Shown: positions 1 to 9,752, counted from the first letter of the stretch. The stretch is 64,000 bases of DNA from JAFDXJ01 sp038257845 (GCA_038257845.1 JBBSQL010000004.1:1-64000); one strand, 5' to 3'. Numbers and translations are program-made. Notes: generated from the letters alone by a model not told the origin.

Positions 1-1
1 A

Positions 2-1516
2 ATTGCTGACCGTTATCTTGGTTATATTAAATCTATATTCTTTGGCGGAACGCTAATGGCATTGGGCTATTTCGGTTTATCATTCCCGGGAAATACGGCC
101 TTATATGTTTCACTTACATTAATCATTGTGGGCAATGGTTTTTTTAAACCAAATATTTCTACATTACTGGGAAATATTTATAATAAAGAGGATCTAAAAC
201 CACTAAAAGACAATGCCTATAATATCTTTTATATGGGTATTAATATCGGTGCACTTGTCTGCAATTTTGTTGCTGCTTATTTAAGAAATAAATATGGTTG
301 GGGTTACGCATTTGCTGCGGCAGGCGTGGGCATTGTAATTGGCCTGATCACACTTGGAAGCCAGTTAAAACATGTGAGAATGGGCGAAGTGAAAAAAGAA
401 AAACGACCGGAGGATATGCCAATGGGGAAAATTTTCGGATATGTTTTTCTACCGGCAATCATTGCAGCTATCATAGGATGGATCGTGCCAACAGAACTTT
501 TTCATACAACAATCATGGGCAGCCAGTCCAATGACGCATTTATTTTTGCATGTTTACCAATCATTGCATTTTATATTTCATTGTATGTAAAAGCAGAAGG
601 CCAGGATAAAAAAGGCATCGGGTCACTGTTATTTATCTTTGCCATATCCATTATTTTCTGGACCATTTATAATCAAAACTCAACAGGCCTTACCCTCTGG
701 GCGCAAAAACATACAGACCGAACTGTTTCTCCAACCATGGAAAAAATTGCAGGCTCATTGGGCTTTTTACAAACAGTGAGTGATTCGCCGAGATTAGCGG
801 ATAAAGTGGATGAAAATTTTGTAGCAATAAAAGATCAGGCACCCATTGCAGAATATCTTGGTGGTAATCTTGTGAAACTGAATGATGGAAATTTAGTGGA
901 CAGTTCTTCACGCGTAGTGCAGGTAATGGGCCCGGATCCATATTTTAATAATGTACCTAAAAATGAATGGCCACCTTCCGGCAGTGAAAAGGTGGCGAAT
1001 ACTGAATTATTCCAATCTATTAACCCATTATTTATTGTATTACTGACTTTATTTCTTGTGCCTCTTTTTGATTATTTACGAAAAAGAGGGAAAGAACCCA
1101 GTACCGCAACGAAATTTGGAATGGCCTTATTTATTTCCGGCCTTTCATCACTGGTGATGGTATTTGCGATCATGTCAGTACCTTCAGTTTACCTGGATAA
1201 AACATCGCCATACTGGTTATGGGGAACGTATTTCGTCTTCACAGTGAGTGAAATATTACTAAGTCCTATTGGTTTATCATTTGTGTCAAAACTGGCTCCT
1301 TCCCGATTGACCGCATTGATGATGGGCGGCTGGTTTTTATCCACCTCCATTGGTGGAAAGATTGCCGGCGTGATGACGAGTTTCTGGGATGATTTTACAG
1401 ATAAAAAAATGTTTTTCCTGATCCTGGTGATCTCCGCATTTATAGGTGGCATATTAATTTTCTCCAGGTTAAAATCACTCAACAAAATCGTAAAAGATAA
1501 AACCGGTTCGGCATAA
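2..1516 (+). CDS. POT/PTR2 family proton-dependent peptide transporter, 5' end outside window
   Basis: Inner-membrane MFS transporter expected to import di- and tripeptides with protons. The frame is open from base 2 and already reads ADRYLGYI, the conserved POT loop after the first helices, so the true start lies upstream and the internal ATG at 56 is not the start. FFKPNISTLLG and the PTR2 signature region FYMGINIGALVCNF follow, then many hydrophobic helices. A polar stretch around base 770-1000 forms a long loop between helices; such long loops are, from memory, common in Bacteroidota members of the family. It is followed by an oligopeptide transporter but separated from it by a terminator, so the two look functionally related and separately transcribed. 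Confidence 0.93.
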   Translation: MADRYLGYIKSIFFGGTLMALGYFGLSFPGNTALYVSLTLIIVGNGFFKPNISTLLGNIYNKEDLKPLKDNAYNIFYMGINIGALVCNFVAAYLRNKYGWGYAFAAAGVGIVIGLITLGSQLKHVRMGEVKKEKRPEDMPMGKIFGYVFLPAIIAAIIGWIVPTELFHTTIMGSQSNDAFIFACLPIIAFYISLYVKAEGQDKKGIGSLLFIFAISIIFWTIYNQNSTGLTLWAQKHTDRTVSPTMEKIAGSLGFLQTVSDSPRLADKVDENFVAIKDQAPIAEYLGGNLVKLNDGNLVDSSSRVVQVMGPDPYFNNVPKNEWPPSGSEKVANTELFQSINPLFIVLLTLFLVPLFDYLRKRGKEPSTATKFGMALFISGLSSLVMVFAIMSVPSVYLDKTSPYWLWGTYFVFTVSEILLSPIGLSFVSKLAPSRLTALMMGGWFLSTSIGGKIAGVMTSFWDDFTDKKMFFLILVISAFIGGILIFSRLKSLNKIVKDKTGSA

Positions 1517-1526
1517 ATTTTTTATT

Positions 1527-1568
1527 AAAAAGATAGCGGCAAAGAATAATGCTGCTATCTTTTTTTTT
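1527..1568 (+). terminator. Rho-independent terminator after the POT transporter
   Basis: AAAAGATAGCGGC pairs with GCTGCTATCTTTT across an A-rich loop, with one G-T wobble. A run of T ends the structure. It lies 11 bases after the transporter stop codon. Confidence 0.85.
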
Positions 1569-1609
1569 GCAATCTAACAACCAAAATATTTTTCTCCAAA
1601 CTCCCACTC

Positions 1610-3718
1610 ATGTCAGAAAAAAAAGTATTCAAACCCTTTGTTTCCCCCGGAACAATTATGAAAGAATTCAGCCTGAAAGCCATTGTCACAGGCTGTATCA
1701 TGGGTTGTTTATTTGGCGCGGCAAATGTTTATCTCGCATTGCGAGCCGGCCTTACAGTGAGCGCATCTATTCCTATTGCCGTAATCGCGATTACTATTGG
1801 CAGGCGTTTGCTCAAAACGACAATTTTAGAGAATAATATTATCCAAACGACCGGATCGGCAAGTGAAAGTATTGCTTCAGGTGTGGCATTTACCTTACCT
1901 GGATTTTTGTTTCTTTCTATGGGTGCAGATGGTCAAAGTGTGGGCGCCGGGTTTTTTAATTATATGACCATTTTGGTACTTGCAATTTTTGGTGGTTTAC
2001 TGGGTACATTGATGATGATTCCATTGCGAAAATCATTGATCGTAAAAGAACATGGCGTGTTGCCTTACCCGGAAGGAACTGCTTGTGCAGCCGTACTCAA
2101 AGCCGGTGAAAAGGGCGGAGATATTGCAAAGACGGCTTTTTGGGGCGTGGGCATTGCGTTGATCTATGCGTTCCTTCAAAAAATTATGCATGTAATTGCT
2201 GAAGTGCCTGAATACACAACCAGTCTCACTAATAAATATTTTCCGGCAGCAAAGATCAGTGGAGAAATCACGCCGGAATATTTGGGCGTGGGTTATATCA
2301 TTGGGCTGCGCATTAGCGGCGCACTGGTGGCTGGTGGAGTTTTAAGCTGGCTGGTGCTGAATCCTTTGCTGGCAACCTTGATGGTTCATGATCAAACAAT
2401 GATCGCCGCTCAACTAGTAAAATTGGGCTACCTGAAAGATGTCGCAACTGCGGGCGGGCCGGGCAACTGGGATCCTGTAACACATCTTTTTGCTGATTCT
2501 TCACAGGCATTATACCGCGCCTATATCCGACAAATCGGTGCAGGCGCTGTTGCTGCGGGTGGTTTTATTACTTTAATGAAAACTATTCCAACTATTATTA
2601 CATCTTTTAAAGAAAGTATTGGTTCTGTAAAAAACAGGGATAATAAAGTGGCCACTTCACGCACTGAAAAAGACCTCAATATTAAAGTGGTTTTATATGG
2701 AAGTTTACTTCTCGTTTTATTAATGGCATTCATCCCCATGATTCCGGGAGACTCAATTTTAAGTAAATTATTATTAGGTGTCTTAGTAGTTGTTTTCGGG
2801 GCATTTTTTGTTACTGTTTCTTCGCGCATTGTTGGAATTATTGGCGCGAGTAATAACCCGATCAGTGGTATGACAATTGCAACAATTATGGCAACCTGCC
2901 TGGTCTTTATCGGCATTGGCTGGACCGGAAAAACTTTTGAACCAATGGTCCTGGTTGTTGGTGGAATGATATGTATTGCAGCCGCAAATGCGGGTGCAAC
3001 ATCGCAGGATTTAAAAACCGGATATATAATTGGCGCAACACCAAAGAGTCAGCAGATCGCTTTATTTATTGGCGCTATCGTTTCTTCTTTGGTTATTGGC
3101 TTAACTATTAAAGTTTTGGATACACCCACTTCCGATATGATACAGCAGGGTTTTACCCATGCAATTGGAACGGATAAATTTCCTGCTCCACAAGCTACTC
3201 TTATGGCCACTTTGATAAAAGGTATTTTATCTTTTAACCTGGACTGGCAATTTGTTTTTGTAGGCGTGGCGCTTGCCGTCGTGATGGAATTGTGTGGCGT
3301 AAATTCATTGAGTTTTGCAGTGGGCGCTTACCTGCCATTGAGCACTACGTTACCAATTTTTGCAGGTGGTGCATTGCGTGGTTTAGTTGACTGGAAGAAA
3401 AAGAAAAAAGGTGAGGTTGTTACAGAAGATGATTTAGGTAAAGGCAATTTATTTGCCACGGGCCTTGTCGCGGGTGGCGCATTGGCGGGCGTCGTCGTAG
3501 CATTACTCATTGCCGGCAGTGAAACCATCGCCAAAAAATTGGAGACGATCAATTTGGAATTGAGAATGGAAAACTGGCTAACGCCGGGCGTTTACCAGTG
3601 GATCGGTGTGATCGCGTTTTTAACGCTTGCAATTATTTTATACCGGATTGCTATGAAGAAAGATTCGTCTGAGATCGAAGGAATACTGGAAGAAGATGAA
3701 ACGATTAGTATTAGATAA
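1610..3718 (+). CDS. OPT family oligopeptide transporter
   Basis: A 702-residue polytopic membrane protein of the OPT superfamily, expected to import oligopeptides or metal-peptide complexes across the inner membrane. The N-terminal half has the family's SLKAIVTGCIMGCLFGAANVYLALRAGLT-type segment (shown in pieces: KAIVTGCIMG, ANVYLALRAG) and the conserved HGVLPYPEGTACA motif near residue 145. NPISGMTIATI and GATSQDLKTGYIIGATP appear in the second half. Length matches bacterial OPT proteins. The start ATG at 1610 directly follows the upstream gene's terminator region. The stop lies only 18 bases from the convergent glycosyltransferase. The actual substrate cannot be read from sequence. Confidence 0.93.
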   Translation: MSEKKVFKPFVSPGTIMKEFSLKAIVTGCIMGCLFGAANVYLALRAGLTVSASIPIAVIAITIGRRLLKTTILENNIIQTTGSASESIASGVAFTLPGFLFLSMGADGQSVGAGFFNYMTILVLAIFGGLLGTLMMIPLRKSLIVKEHGVLPYPEGTACAAVLKAGEKGGDIAKTAFWGVGIALIYAFLQKIMHVIAEVPEYTTSLTNKYFPAAKISGEITPEYLGVGYIIGLRISGALVAGGVLSWLVLNPLLATLMVHDQTMIAAQLVKLGYLKDVATAGGPGNWDPVTHLFADSSQALYRAYIRQIGAGAVAAGGFITLMKTIPTIITSFKESIGSVKNRDNKVATSRTEKDLNIKVVLYGSLLLVLLMAFIPMIPGDSILSKLLLGVLVVVFGAFFVTVSSRIVGIIGASNNPISGMTIATIMATCLVFIGIGWTGKTFEPMVLVVGGMICIAAANAGATSQDLKTGYIIGATPKSQQIALFIGAIVSSLVIGLTIKVLDTPTSDMIQQGFTHAIGTDKFPAPQATLMATLIKGILSFNLDWQFVFVGVALAVVMELCGVNSLSFAVGAYLPLSTTLPIFAGGALRGLVDWKKKKKGEVVTEDDLGKGNLFATGLVAGGALAGVVVALLIAGSETIAKKLETINLELRMENWLTPGVYQWIGVIAFLTLAIILYRIAMKKDSSEIEGILEEDETISIR

Positions 3719-3736
3719 ATGTTTTTTATATAAAAA

Positions 3737-4822
3737 TCATTTACCATTCTTTAAACCTTTTGCATAAATGGATATGCCATTTTCATAGTATTGATCAATA
3801 GAAAAATATTTTTCAAAAACGGTTTTCATTTTTTTGTCTACTATTTTTCTATCGGCAGATATGATTTCATGGATCGCGGTAACCCATGCTTCCGGATCAT
3901 AATTCTCCATGACATAACCTGGCAATTCTTCTCTGATCTGGGCCGGCACTTCACCCGTATTGTAGGTAAGAAAAGGCAATGATTTTGCGAGGTATTCTAT
4001 TAATACTAATGGCCCGGTTTCAAATTTAGATGGATGCAGCGCAAGGTCAAACTGGTTTAAGATCGGCTGAATATTGTCACAGTCATGAATAAACTTCACT
4101 TGCTTTTCCAACCCGTAAATCTTGATCTTATTTTTTAAATAATTATAATATTTTTTATCCGTTACACACCCAATGATCGTTAGTTCATAATTTTCAAATA
4201 ACTGCTTTTTCAATTCCTTGAAAATCTCCAAAGCGAATTCAATATTTTTTCTTGTTGAAATATTTCCTGTCATCACAATTCGTACAATATCCTTTTGTAT
4301 TTCTCCGGGAGCGATATCAATCAAATGCGGTACAATTATATTCGGTAAAAGGAATGCATTTTTATCCGTGGACAATTTGTTTTTGATGGCCCAGTCGCGC
4401 ACAAAGTTGGATACACAGATCATCTTGGTTTTTGGGTAAATCGCGCGCCTGTGCCAGCATATTTTTTCAAAATAAAAATGCTCATGAAAAAAAATAGTTT
4501 TCTTCAGCCGGAATAATTTTGATGCCAGCCATACATATCTTAGGTTATGTGATGAATGCACATGAACAACATCGTAATCCTTTATAATTTTTACCAGCCT
4601 GTACATGGCAAAAGGATTCCATTTCCATTTCCGGCGGAGATCGAAAAAGGCTACATCTTCTTTTATATCTTTTGCTAAAATGCCGGGAGCCACAGTTGTT
4701 ACAATGGAAGATGGATGGCCTTTTTCATTCAGAATATTGGCCCAGTTTACCAGCACACGTTCAGCGCCGCCCGCATTGAGCTGATCAATTACCTGGACAA
4801 CAGAGATTTGCTTTTCCTTCAT
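3737..4822 (-). CDS. GT4 family glycosyltransferase
   Basis: A 361-residue GT-B fold glycosyltransferase, probably cytoplasmic and acting in surface polysaccharide or glycolipid synthesis. Near the N-terminus it has the IDQLNAGGAERVLVNWA segment typical of GT4 enzymes. TGNISTRKNIEFALEIF in the middle opens the nucleotide-sugar domain. The donor-binding region reads HPSKFETGPLVLIEYLAKS, the usual E-x7-E pattern. No other polysaccharide genes lie nearby, so donor and acceptor are unknown. It is divergent from recA across about 150 bases. Confidence 0.88.
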   Translation of the reverse strand: MKEKQISVVQVIDQLNAGGAERVLVNWANILNEKGHPSSIVTTVAPGILAKDIKEDVAFFDLRRKWKWNPFAMYRLVKIIKDYDVVHVHSSHNLRYVWLASKLFRLKKTIFFHEHFYFEKICWHRRAIYPKTKMICVSNFVRDWAIKNKLSTDKNAFLLPNIIVPHLIDIAPGEIQKDIVRIVMTGNISTRKNIEFALEIFKELKKQLFENYELTIIGCVTDKKYYNYLKNKIKIYGLEKQVKFIHDCDNIQPILNQFDLALHPSKFETGPLVLIEYLAKSLPFLTYNTGEVPAQIREELPGYVMENYDPEAWVTAIHEIISADRKIVDKKMKTVFEKYFSIDQYYENGISIYAKGLKNGK

Positions 4823-4969
4823 TTTATTTAATCAAATGAAATTAAAGGAAAATTGTAAGAAAAGACCAGGCCAAAAAATTTCTCAAAAAAATACTAAAAA
4901 TATTAGTGTTGGTAAATAAAATATATTAGTTTTACATCCTGTTTACATTTGAACAGAAAAGAAAATAAT

Positions 4970-6001
4970 ATGAGTAATACAGAGAAATTAAAAGCCTTAA
5001 AACTAACTATTGACAAAATAGATAAGGACTTTGGAAAAGGCAGTGTAATGATGATGAATGAGAAAGGCGTGCGACAAGTGGAAGTTGTTTCTACCGGTTC
5101 TATTGGCCTTGACGTGGCATTGGGTGTTGGCGGAATTCCGCGTGGCCGTGTCGTGGAAATTTATGGCCCGGAATCCAGTGGTAAAACCACGATTGCCATT
5201 CATATTATTGCAGAAGCGCAAAAGAAAGGTGGTATATGTGCGATCATTGATGCGGAACATGCATTTGATAATTCGTATGCACAAAAACTGGGCGTGGACA
5301 TTGATAATCTATTGATTTCCCAGCCAGATTATGGAGAACAAGCACTCGAGATCGCTGATCGTTTGATTCTTTCTGGCGCATTGGATGTGGTGGTAATAGA
5401 TTCCGTTGCGGCACTTGTTCCAAAAGGTGAACTGGAAGGAGAAATGGGTGACAGTAAAATGGGTATGCAAGCGAGGTTGATGAGCCAGGCGTTGCGGAAA
5501 TTGACAGCAACTATTAATAAGACAAATACGATCTGTATTTTCATCAACCAGTTGCGGGAAAAGATCGGGATCATGTTTGGTAACCCCGAAACAACCACCG
5601 GTGGTAATGCCTTAAAATTTTATGCTTCCGTGCGGTTGGATATTCGCCGCATGTCGCAGATCAAAGATGGTGATGCAGCAATTGGAAATCATGTGAAAGT
5701 GAAAGTGGTGAAGAACAAAGTAGCGCCGCCATTCCGCTTTGCGGAGTTTGATATTATTTTTGGGGAAGGCATCAGTAAAATTGGCGAAATCATAGATATG
5801 GGTGTAGAATTGGGTATCATTCAAAAAAGCGGAAGCTGGTTTAGTTATGACAATAATAAAATGGGACAGGGCAGGGAAACGGTGAAAGAATTATTACGTG
5901 ATAATCCGGGTATGGCAGATGAGATTGAAAAAAAGATTCGCGCGAAAATCAAGGGCGAAGATATCATTGCCGCGGTGCCGCCGGCCAAAGAAGAGAAATA
6001 A
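4970..6001 (+). CDS. recA: Recombinase RecA
   Basis: ATP-dependent strand-exchange protein for homologous recombination and DNA repair, 343 residues from the ATG at 4970. An in-frame TTG 21 bases upstream would add seven residues, but the family normally begins with an MSNTEKLKALK-like sequence, so the ATG is preferred. The Walker A motif is GPESSGKTT, the DNA-binding loop region contains NPETTTGGNALKFYASVRLDIRR (the RecA signature is ALKFYASVR), and the ATPase strand reads VVVIDSVAALVP. The acidic, lysine-rich tail is usual. It is monocistronic, ending in a strong terminator. No SOS box was recognised upstream. Confidence 0.98.
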   Translation: MSNTEKLKALKLTIDKIDKDFGKGSVMMMNEKGVRQVEVVSTGSIGLDVALGVGGIPRGRVVEIYGPESSGKTTIAIHIIAEAQKKGGICAIIDAEHAFDNSYAQKLGVDIDNLLISQPDYGEQALEIADRLILSGALDVVVIDSVAALVPKGELEGEMGDSKMGMQARLMSQALRKLTATINKTNTICIFINQLREKIGIMFGNPETTTGGNALKFYASVRLDIRRMSQIKDGDAAIGNHVKVKVVKNKVAPPFRFAEFDIIFGEGISKIGEIIDMGVELGIIQKSGSWFSYDNNKMGQGRETVKELLRDNPGMADEIEKKIRAKIKGEDIIAAVPPAKEEK

Positions 6002-6020
6002 AAAATTGGTTATAAGTACC

Positions 6021-6053
6021 GGGCCGTTCTGTAAAGGACGGCTCTTTTTTTTT
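6021..6053 (+). terminator. Rho-independent terminator of recA
   Basis: GGGCCGTTC and GGACGGCTC form a nine-pair stem with two wobbles around a TGTAAA loop, followed directly by nine T. It begins 20 bases after the recA stop. The remaining 226 bases up to the PIN toxin gene show no gene that can be supported. Confidence 0.9.
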
Positions 6054-6279
6054 GCGGGGAGGTGAAAAATGTAAACTATTCAAAATGATTTTGCCATATA
6101 CTAGGATTCTTTTAAGTTGGTTTATACGCCTTTCTCAAACAATGTGCTTTATGCAGTTTGAAATTAATGGGAAGTAAATTATTAATTTGCATAGATTATT
6201 ATGGATGAAATTATTGAAAGGTTGAAATAAATGGAGCTATGTAATAATTCATTTTTGATAAGTTTTATTTTCCACTCTC

Positions 6280-6651
6280 TTAAGGGTTAATAACTTCTAA
6301 GTCTGGTATATTATTAAAATCTGTGTCGCTTGTTATAAGCGTTAGTTTGTATGCGATAGCAGTCGCGGCAATAATGGCATCTGGTGTTTTCATTTTTTTA
6401 TTCCTTCTTAAATCAACACAATGGGCAATAACATCATTATTTATATCCAGAACTAAACTGTCTTTTATAAATTTTTTTACTTTTTGTTCAGTAATATTAT
6501 CTGTACGCCAGCAAAGAAGTTCGATTTGTGTAATGATGGAAATATTCGGAATTGAATTTATAACTTTATCAAGTAAAGCCATGCCTGTCACAGGAAGAGA
6601 AGCTGAAAAATATTCTGAGATTACATTTGTATCAATTAAATATTGTCCCAT
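6280..6651 (-). CDS. PIN-domain ribonuclease toxin, VapC-like
   Basis: A 123-residue single-domain PIN protein, the toxin half of a type II toxin-antitoxin pair. PIN toxins cleave RNA with a cluster of acidic residues. Candidate residues are D7 (LIDTNV), E44 (TQIELL), D91 (KTPDAIIAATAI) and D109/D111 (TSDTDF), so the active site looks intact. The start codon lies inside the 3' end of the antitoxin gene (16-base overlap), suggesting translational coupling. The RNA target is unknown. Confidence 0.9.
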   Translation of the reverse strand: MGQYLIDTNVISEYFSASLPVTGMALLDKVINSIPNISIITQIELLCWRTDNITEQKVKKFIKDSLVLDINNDVIAHCVDLRRNKKMKTPDAIIAATAIAYKLTLITSDTDFNNIPDLEVINP

Positions 6652-6851
6652 TCGCTACGCATCTGTTTAATGTGTTCATTAAGATCTTGCCCCTGTTCTT
6701 TGTCAATAATTCCTTTATATTTATCAGACAATTTCGTATTAACGGGAGTAAAATTTTCTTGCAACACTTTAATTAAATGCAATTCTTCCAACTCGCGTAA
6801 AAGACCAATAGCTTTTTGATTGGTTACTTCTATCAGCATTGTATTTTCCAT
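6636..6851 (-). CDS. Antitoxin of the PIN toxin pair
   Basis: A 71-residue protein beginning MENTMLIEVTNQKAIGLLRELEEL, here quoted in two parts: MENTMLIEV and NQKAIGLLRELEEL. The short beta-like N-terminus followed by a helix, and a charged C-terminal tail, fit the general form of small VapB/Phd-like antitoxins. The assignment rests mainly on position: it directly precedes and overlaps a PIN toxin. It should neutralise the toxin and repress its own promoter. A second in-frame ATG at residue 5 could also serve as start. Confidence 0.82.
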   Translation of the reverse strand: MENTMLIEVTNQKAIGLLRELEELHLIKVLQENFTPVNTKLSDKYKGIIDKEQGQDLNEHIKQMRSEWDNI

Positions 6852-6877
6852 TATTCAATTTTGATTATTCAAAAGTA
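6851..6877 (-). promoter_or_regulatory. Candidate promoter and operator of the toxin-antitoxin pair
   Basis: On the minus strand TACTTTTG at 6870-6877 matches the Bacteroidota -7 box. Two direct copies of TTATTCAA (plus-strand reading) lie at 6851-6858 and 6865-6872, 14 bases apart, one touching the start codon and one the -7 box. Placement fits an autorepression site. No good -33 box was found, so this is a candidate only. Confidence 0.4.
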
Positions 6878-7046
6878 CAAAATATGTTTAAAGATTATAA
6901 CTAAAACTGCCTTAGCCTGAATATGAAATATCCATTCAACTTTTAAATAATAAATGTCATTTTCTTAATTTTATGTAATGTTTTAATTCATAATCCCTTA
7001 ATACATCAAATTTTTTCCACTTACCTTTACCCAAAATTTCCTACGG

Positions 7047-7490
7047 ATGAAACGTTTATCAATGCCCTTCCGCATTTCCATCTTTATTTTTCTGGTTTCT
7101 ACATTTGTAAATGCTACGGTTTCCACGGCGCATATCCTGGCTGATACGGATTATACCTTTGTCAACATTCTAAAAACATTTTTATTCACGCTGGAAATGA
7201 GCGCCTGGCTTTTTGTGCCTACTTCCTTTGTCATTTTTTTAATTGCCAGTTTTTATAAAAAATTCAATCGTGCGGGTTTATTCTGGCTGATGTTGTTTGC
7301 CGGAATTGGCGTTACTGTACTTTTTTACAGCATTTTCAGGGAAGTGTTTGCCCGCTATTCTTCATCACCGGAAATTTTTGCTGCTATCGCCACATTTTCA
7401 GTATTGGTAAGTACGACTTCGCAATATGATCATTTTATGAATTATCTTAAAATTCCTGAGAAAGAAGAAATGCGCGAATTCGCGGGATAA
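7047..7490 (+). CDS. Hypothetical integral membrane protein
   Basis: A 147-residue protein that I do not recognise. It has about four hydrophobic segments: near residues 8-28, 42-66, 76-98 and 106-125, with short polar links such as YKKFNRAG. The C-terminal tail (LKIPEKEEMREFAG) is charged and probably cytoplasmic. No catalytic motif is visible. It precedes nfeD by about 120 bases on the same strand and may or may not share its transcript. Confidence 0.7.
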   Translation: MKRLSMPFRISIFIFLVSTFVNATVSTAHILADTDYTFVNILKTFLFTLEMSAWLFVPTSFVIFLIASFYKKFNRAGLFWLMLFAGIGVTVLFYSIFREVFARYSSSPEIFAAIATFSVLVSTTSQYDHFMNYLKIPEKEEMREFAG

Positions 7491-7611
7491 AATTTTGCAA
7501 CTTTTAATCAAAGATTTTTCCATTCCTAAAATGGCTGTTAAATAATACCCCAAAAATCAACGCCGGGTGAATTGTTTTTGCCATCAATTTTCTTTGGCAT
7601 ATATTACAGCA

Positions 7612-8937
7612 ATGTCCGCATATACAACTTATAACAAACTTCGTCAGCGGTTTTTTTCCCTCGGATTTATACTGGCGATATTAATGTTTACACAGGTTTC
7701 TTTTTCACAAAAAGTCTTATCTATTCATGTGGATGGCGCTATCAACCCGGCTTCTGCAGAATATATTCATAATTCAATTGATGAGGCAAAAAAGATGAAT
7801 GCGGCCTGCCTTATTATTCATTTAAATACACCCGGAGGTTTACTGGATGCAACGCGTAAAATTGTGGGAGACATTTTTCAATCTACCGTTCCGGTTGTGG
7901 TATATGTTTCGCCGGAAGGCTCGAGAGCTGCATCCGCCGGTGTCTTTATTACGATGGCGGCAAATATTTCCGCGATGGCCATGGGTACAAATATAGGCGC
8001 TGCGCATCCTGTAGCCATGCAGGGAAATATGGATTCCATCATGAATATGAAAGTTACCAATGATGCGGTCGCTTTTATACGCACCGTTGCTGAAAAAAGA
8101 GGCCGCAATGTGGATTGGGCTGAAGATGCGGTTAGAAATAGTGTATCAATCACAGAACAGGAAGCGCTGCAAAATAATGTAATTGACCTTGTTGCCGTGG
8201 ACGATAATGACCTGTTGAGATTGCTCGACGGAAGGGAAGTGAAAATAGCAAGTGGTACAAAAATTTTGCATACAAAAGGTGCAGAGATAGTTCAAAATGA
8301 AATGGGATTTTTTGCAAAAGTGCTGGACAAAATGAGTGATCCCAATATTGCTTACCTGCTAATGATGCTGGGTTTTTATGGAATCTTATTTGAACTGTTT
8401 AGTCCGGGTGCAATATTCCCTGGTATTGCTGGTGTGATCTCACTGATTTTAGGATTTTATGCCATGAGTATGCTGCCGGTAAATTATGCCGGCATTGCAC
8501 TGATCATTTTTGGGATCGCTTTATTTTTATTGGAAATAAAAATTACGAGCCATGGCCTGCTTACAATCGGCGGAATTATTTCTGTACTCATTGGTTCAAT
8601 GATTTTATTCCGCAGCAGCCCTGTTGAAAATATAGCTTCGCTTTCCTGGACAGTCATTATTTCCACGACGGCAGTGACTTCATTATTCTTTCTTTTTGTA
8701 GCAGGTTTTGGATTAAAAGCATTGAAATCAAAACCTGTATCTGGGTCTTCAGCAATCATTGGAAAATCGGCTCAAACACTTACACCACTTGATCCGGAAG
8801 GTTTGGTGAAAATAATGGGAGAAACCTGGAAGGCTTCTTCATTAACCGGATCAATTAGCAAAGATGAGAAAGTAGTGGTAAAAGATATGAAAGGATTTAC
8901 TTTGTTTGTTGAACCTTTTATAGAAAACACGAATTAA
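7612..8937 (+). CDS. NfeD-family membrane-bound serine protease (ClpP-class)
   Basis: A full-length NfeD protein of about 441 residues. The N-terminus is a signal segment ending near FTQVSFSQ. A ClpP/crotonase-like protease domain follows, with LNTPGGLLDATRK and the serine region GSRAASAGVFITMAANI. The lysine of the catalytic dyad probably lies in the VRNSVSITEQEAL region. Several transmembrane helices come next, then a C-terminal OB-fold NfeD domain. I chose ATG 7612 over the GTG at 7567 because it gives a normal signal sequence. The family cleaves stomatin-like proteins, and the next gene is such a protein, so the two form the classic membrane-quality-control pair. Confidence 0.92.
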   Translation: MSAYTTYNKLRQRFFSLGFILAILMFTQVSFSQKVLSIHVDGAINPASAEYIHNSIDEAKKMNAACLIIHLNTPGGLLDATRKIVGDIFQSTVPVVVYVSPEGSRAASAGVFITMAANISAMAMGTNIGAAHPVAMQGNMDSIMNMKVTNDAVAFIRTVAEKRGRNVDWAEDAVRNSVSITEQEALQNNVIDLVAVDDNDLLRLLDGREVKIASGTKILHTKGAEIVQNEMGFFAKVLDKMSDPNIAYLLMMLGFYGILFELFSPGAIFPGIAGVISLILGFYAMSMLPVNYAGIALIIFGIALFLLEIKITSHGLLTIGGIISVLIGSMILFRSSPVENIASLSWTVIISTTAVTSLFFLFVAGFGLKALKSKPVSGSSAIIGKSAQTLTPLDPEGLVKIMGETWKASSLTGSISKDEKVVVKDMKGFTLFVEPFIENTN

Positions 8938-8963
8938 ATATTTATACATAAAAAACAAAAAAC

Positions 8964-9752
8964 ATGGAACAATTACCGATCGGCCTGATCATTATTATCG
9001 TTATTGGATTATATATTTTGGCGAGCGCCATTCGTATTTTAAGGGAATATGAACGCGGCGTGGTATTTCGTCTTGGGCGCGTTTTAAACCAGGGAGCCAA
9101 AGGCCCGGGACTGATATTACTTATACCAATAATTGATAAAATGGTTAAAGTGAGTTTGCGAACAGTGGTAATGGATGTGCCGCCACAGGATGTAATCACA
9201 CAGGATAACGTGTCTATTAAAGTAAATGCAGTTATTTATTTCCGCGTGATAGATCCGCAAAAAGCGATCATTGAAATTGAAAATTATTTGGTGGGAACAT
9301 CCCAACTTTCTCAAACAACTTTAAGAAGTGTATTGGGACAATCAGAGCTGGATGATATTTTATCCAAGAGAGAAAAAATAAATATCCGTTTGCAGCAAAT
9401 TATTGACCAACAGACAGAACCCTGGGGTGTGAAAGTGACACACGTGGAAGTGAAGCAAATAGATTTGCCACAGGAAATGCAGCGTGCGATGGCCAAACAA
9501 GCTGAAGCAGAAAGAGAAAGAAGAAGTAAAGTAATTTCTGCAGAAGGTGAATTCCAGGCTTCTCAAAGATTGAGCGATGCAGCTAAAATTCTCAGTGAAC
9601 AACCAAGTGCATTAACGCTGCGTTATTTGCAAACGCTAAGAGAAATTGCTACGGAAAATAATTCAACTACAATTTTCCCTGTACCGATTGATATACTGAA
9701 ACCTTTTATGAAGATCAACGAAACCGAGCAGGAAAAAAAGGCTTCCAGTTAA
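8964..9752 (+). CDS. SPFH/stomatin-like membrane protein (slipin)
   Basis: A 262-residue slipin. An N-terminal membrane anchor (LIIIIVIGLYILASAIRI) is followed by the SPFH domain, with REYERGVVFRLGRV at the start and VTHVEVKQIDLPQEMQRAMAKQAEAERE at the end of the domain (key part IDLPQEMQRAMAKQ). An alpha-helical oligomerisation region rich in A, E and R follows, then FPVPIDILKPF. Such proteins form ring- or patch-like assemblies on the inner membrane. It lies 26 bases after nfeD on the same strand and is the probable partner or substrate of that protease. Confidence 0.93.
   Translation: MEQLPIGLIIIIVIGLYILASAIRILREYERGVVFRLGRVLNQGAKGPGLILLIPIIDKMVKVSLRTVVMDVPPQDVITQDNVSIKVNAVIYFRVIDPQKAIIEIENYLVGTSQLSQTTLRSVLGQSELDDILSKREKINIRLQQIIDQQTEPWGVKVTHVEVKQIDLPQEMQRAMAKQAEAERERRSKVISAEGEFQASQRLSDAAKILSEQPSALTLRYLQTLREIATENNSTTIFPVPIDILKPFMKINETEQEKKASS

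Noticed and set aside
2521..2916. 131-residue minus-strand frame inside the OPT gene
   Set aside because: It is a reverse frame of a strong membrane-protein gene with no independent support.
4900..4948. A promoter or SOS box upstream of recA
   Set aside because: A TTGG and a TAGTTTTA are present, but spacing is 14 bases and no palindromic SOS motif was recognised.
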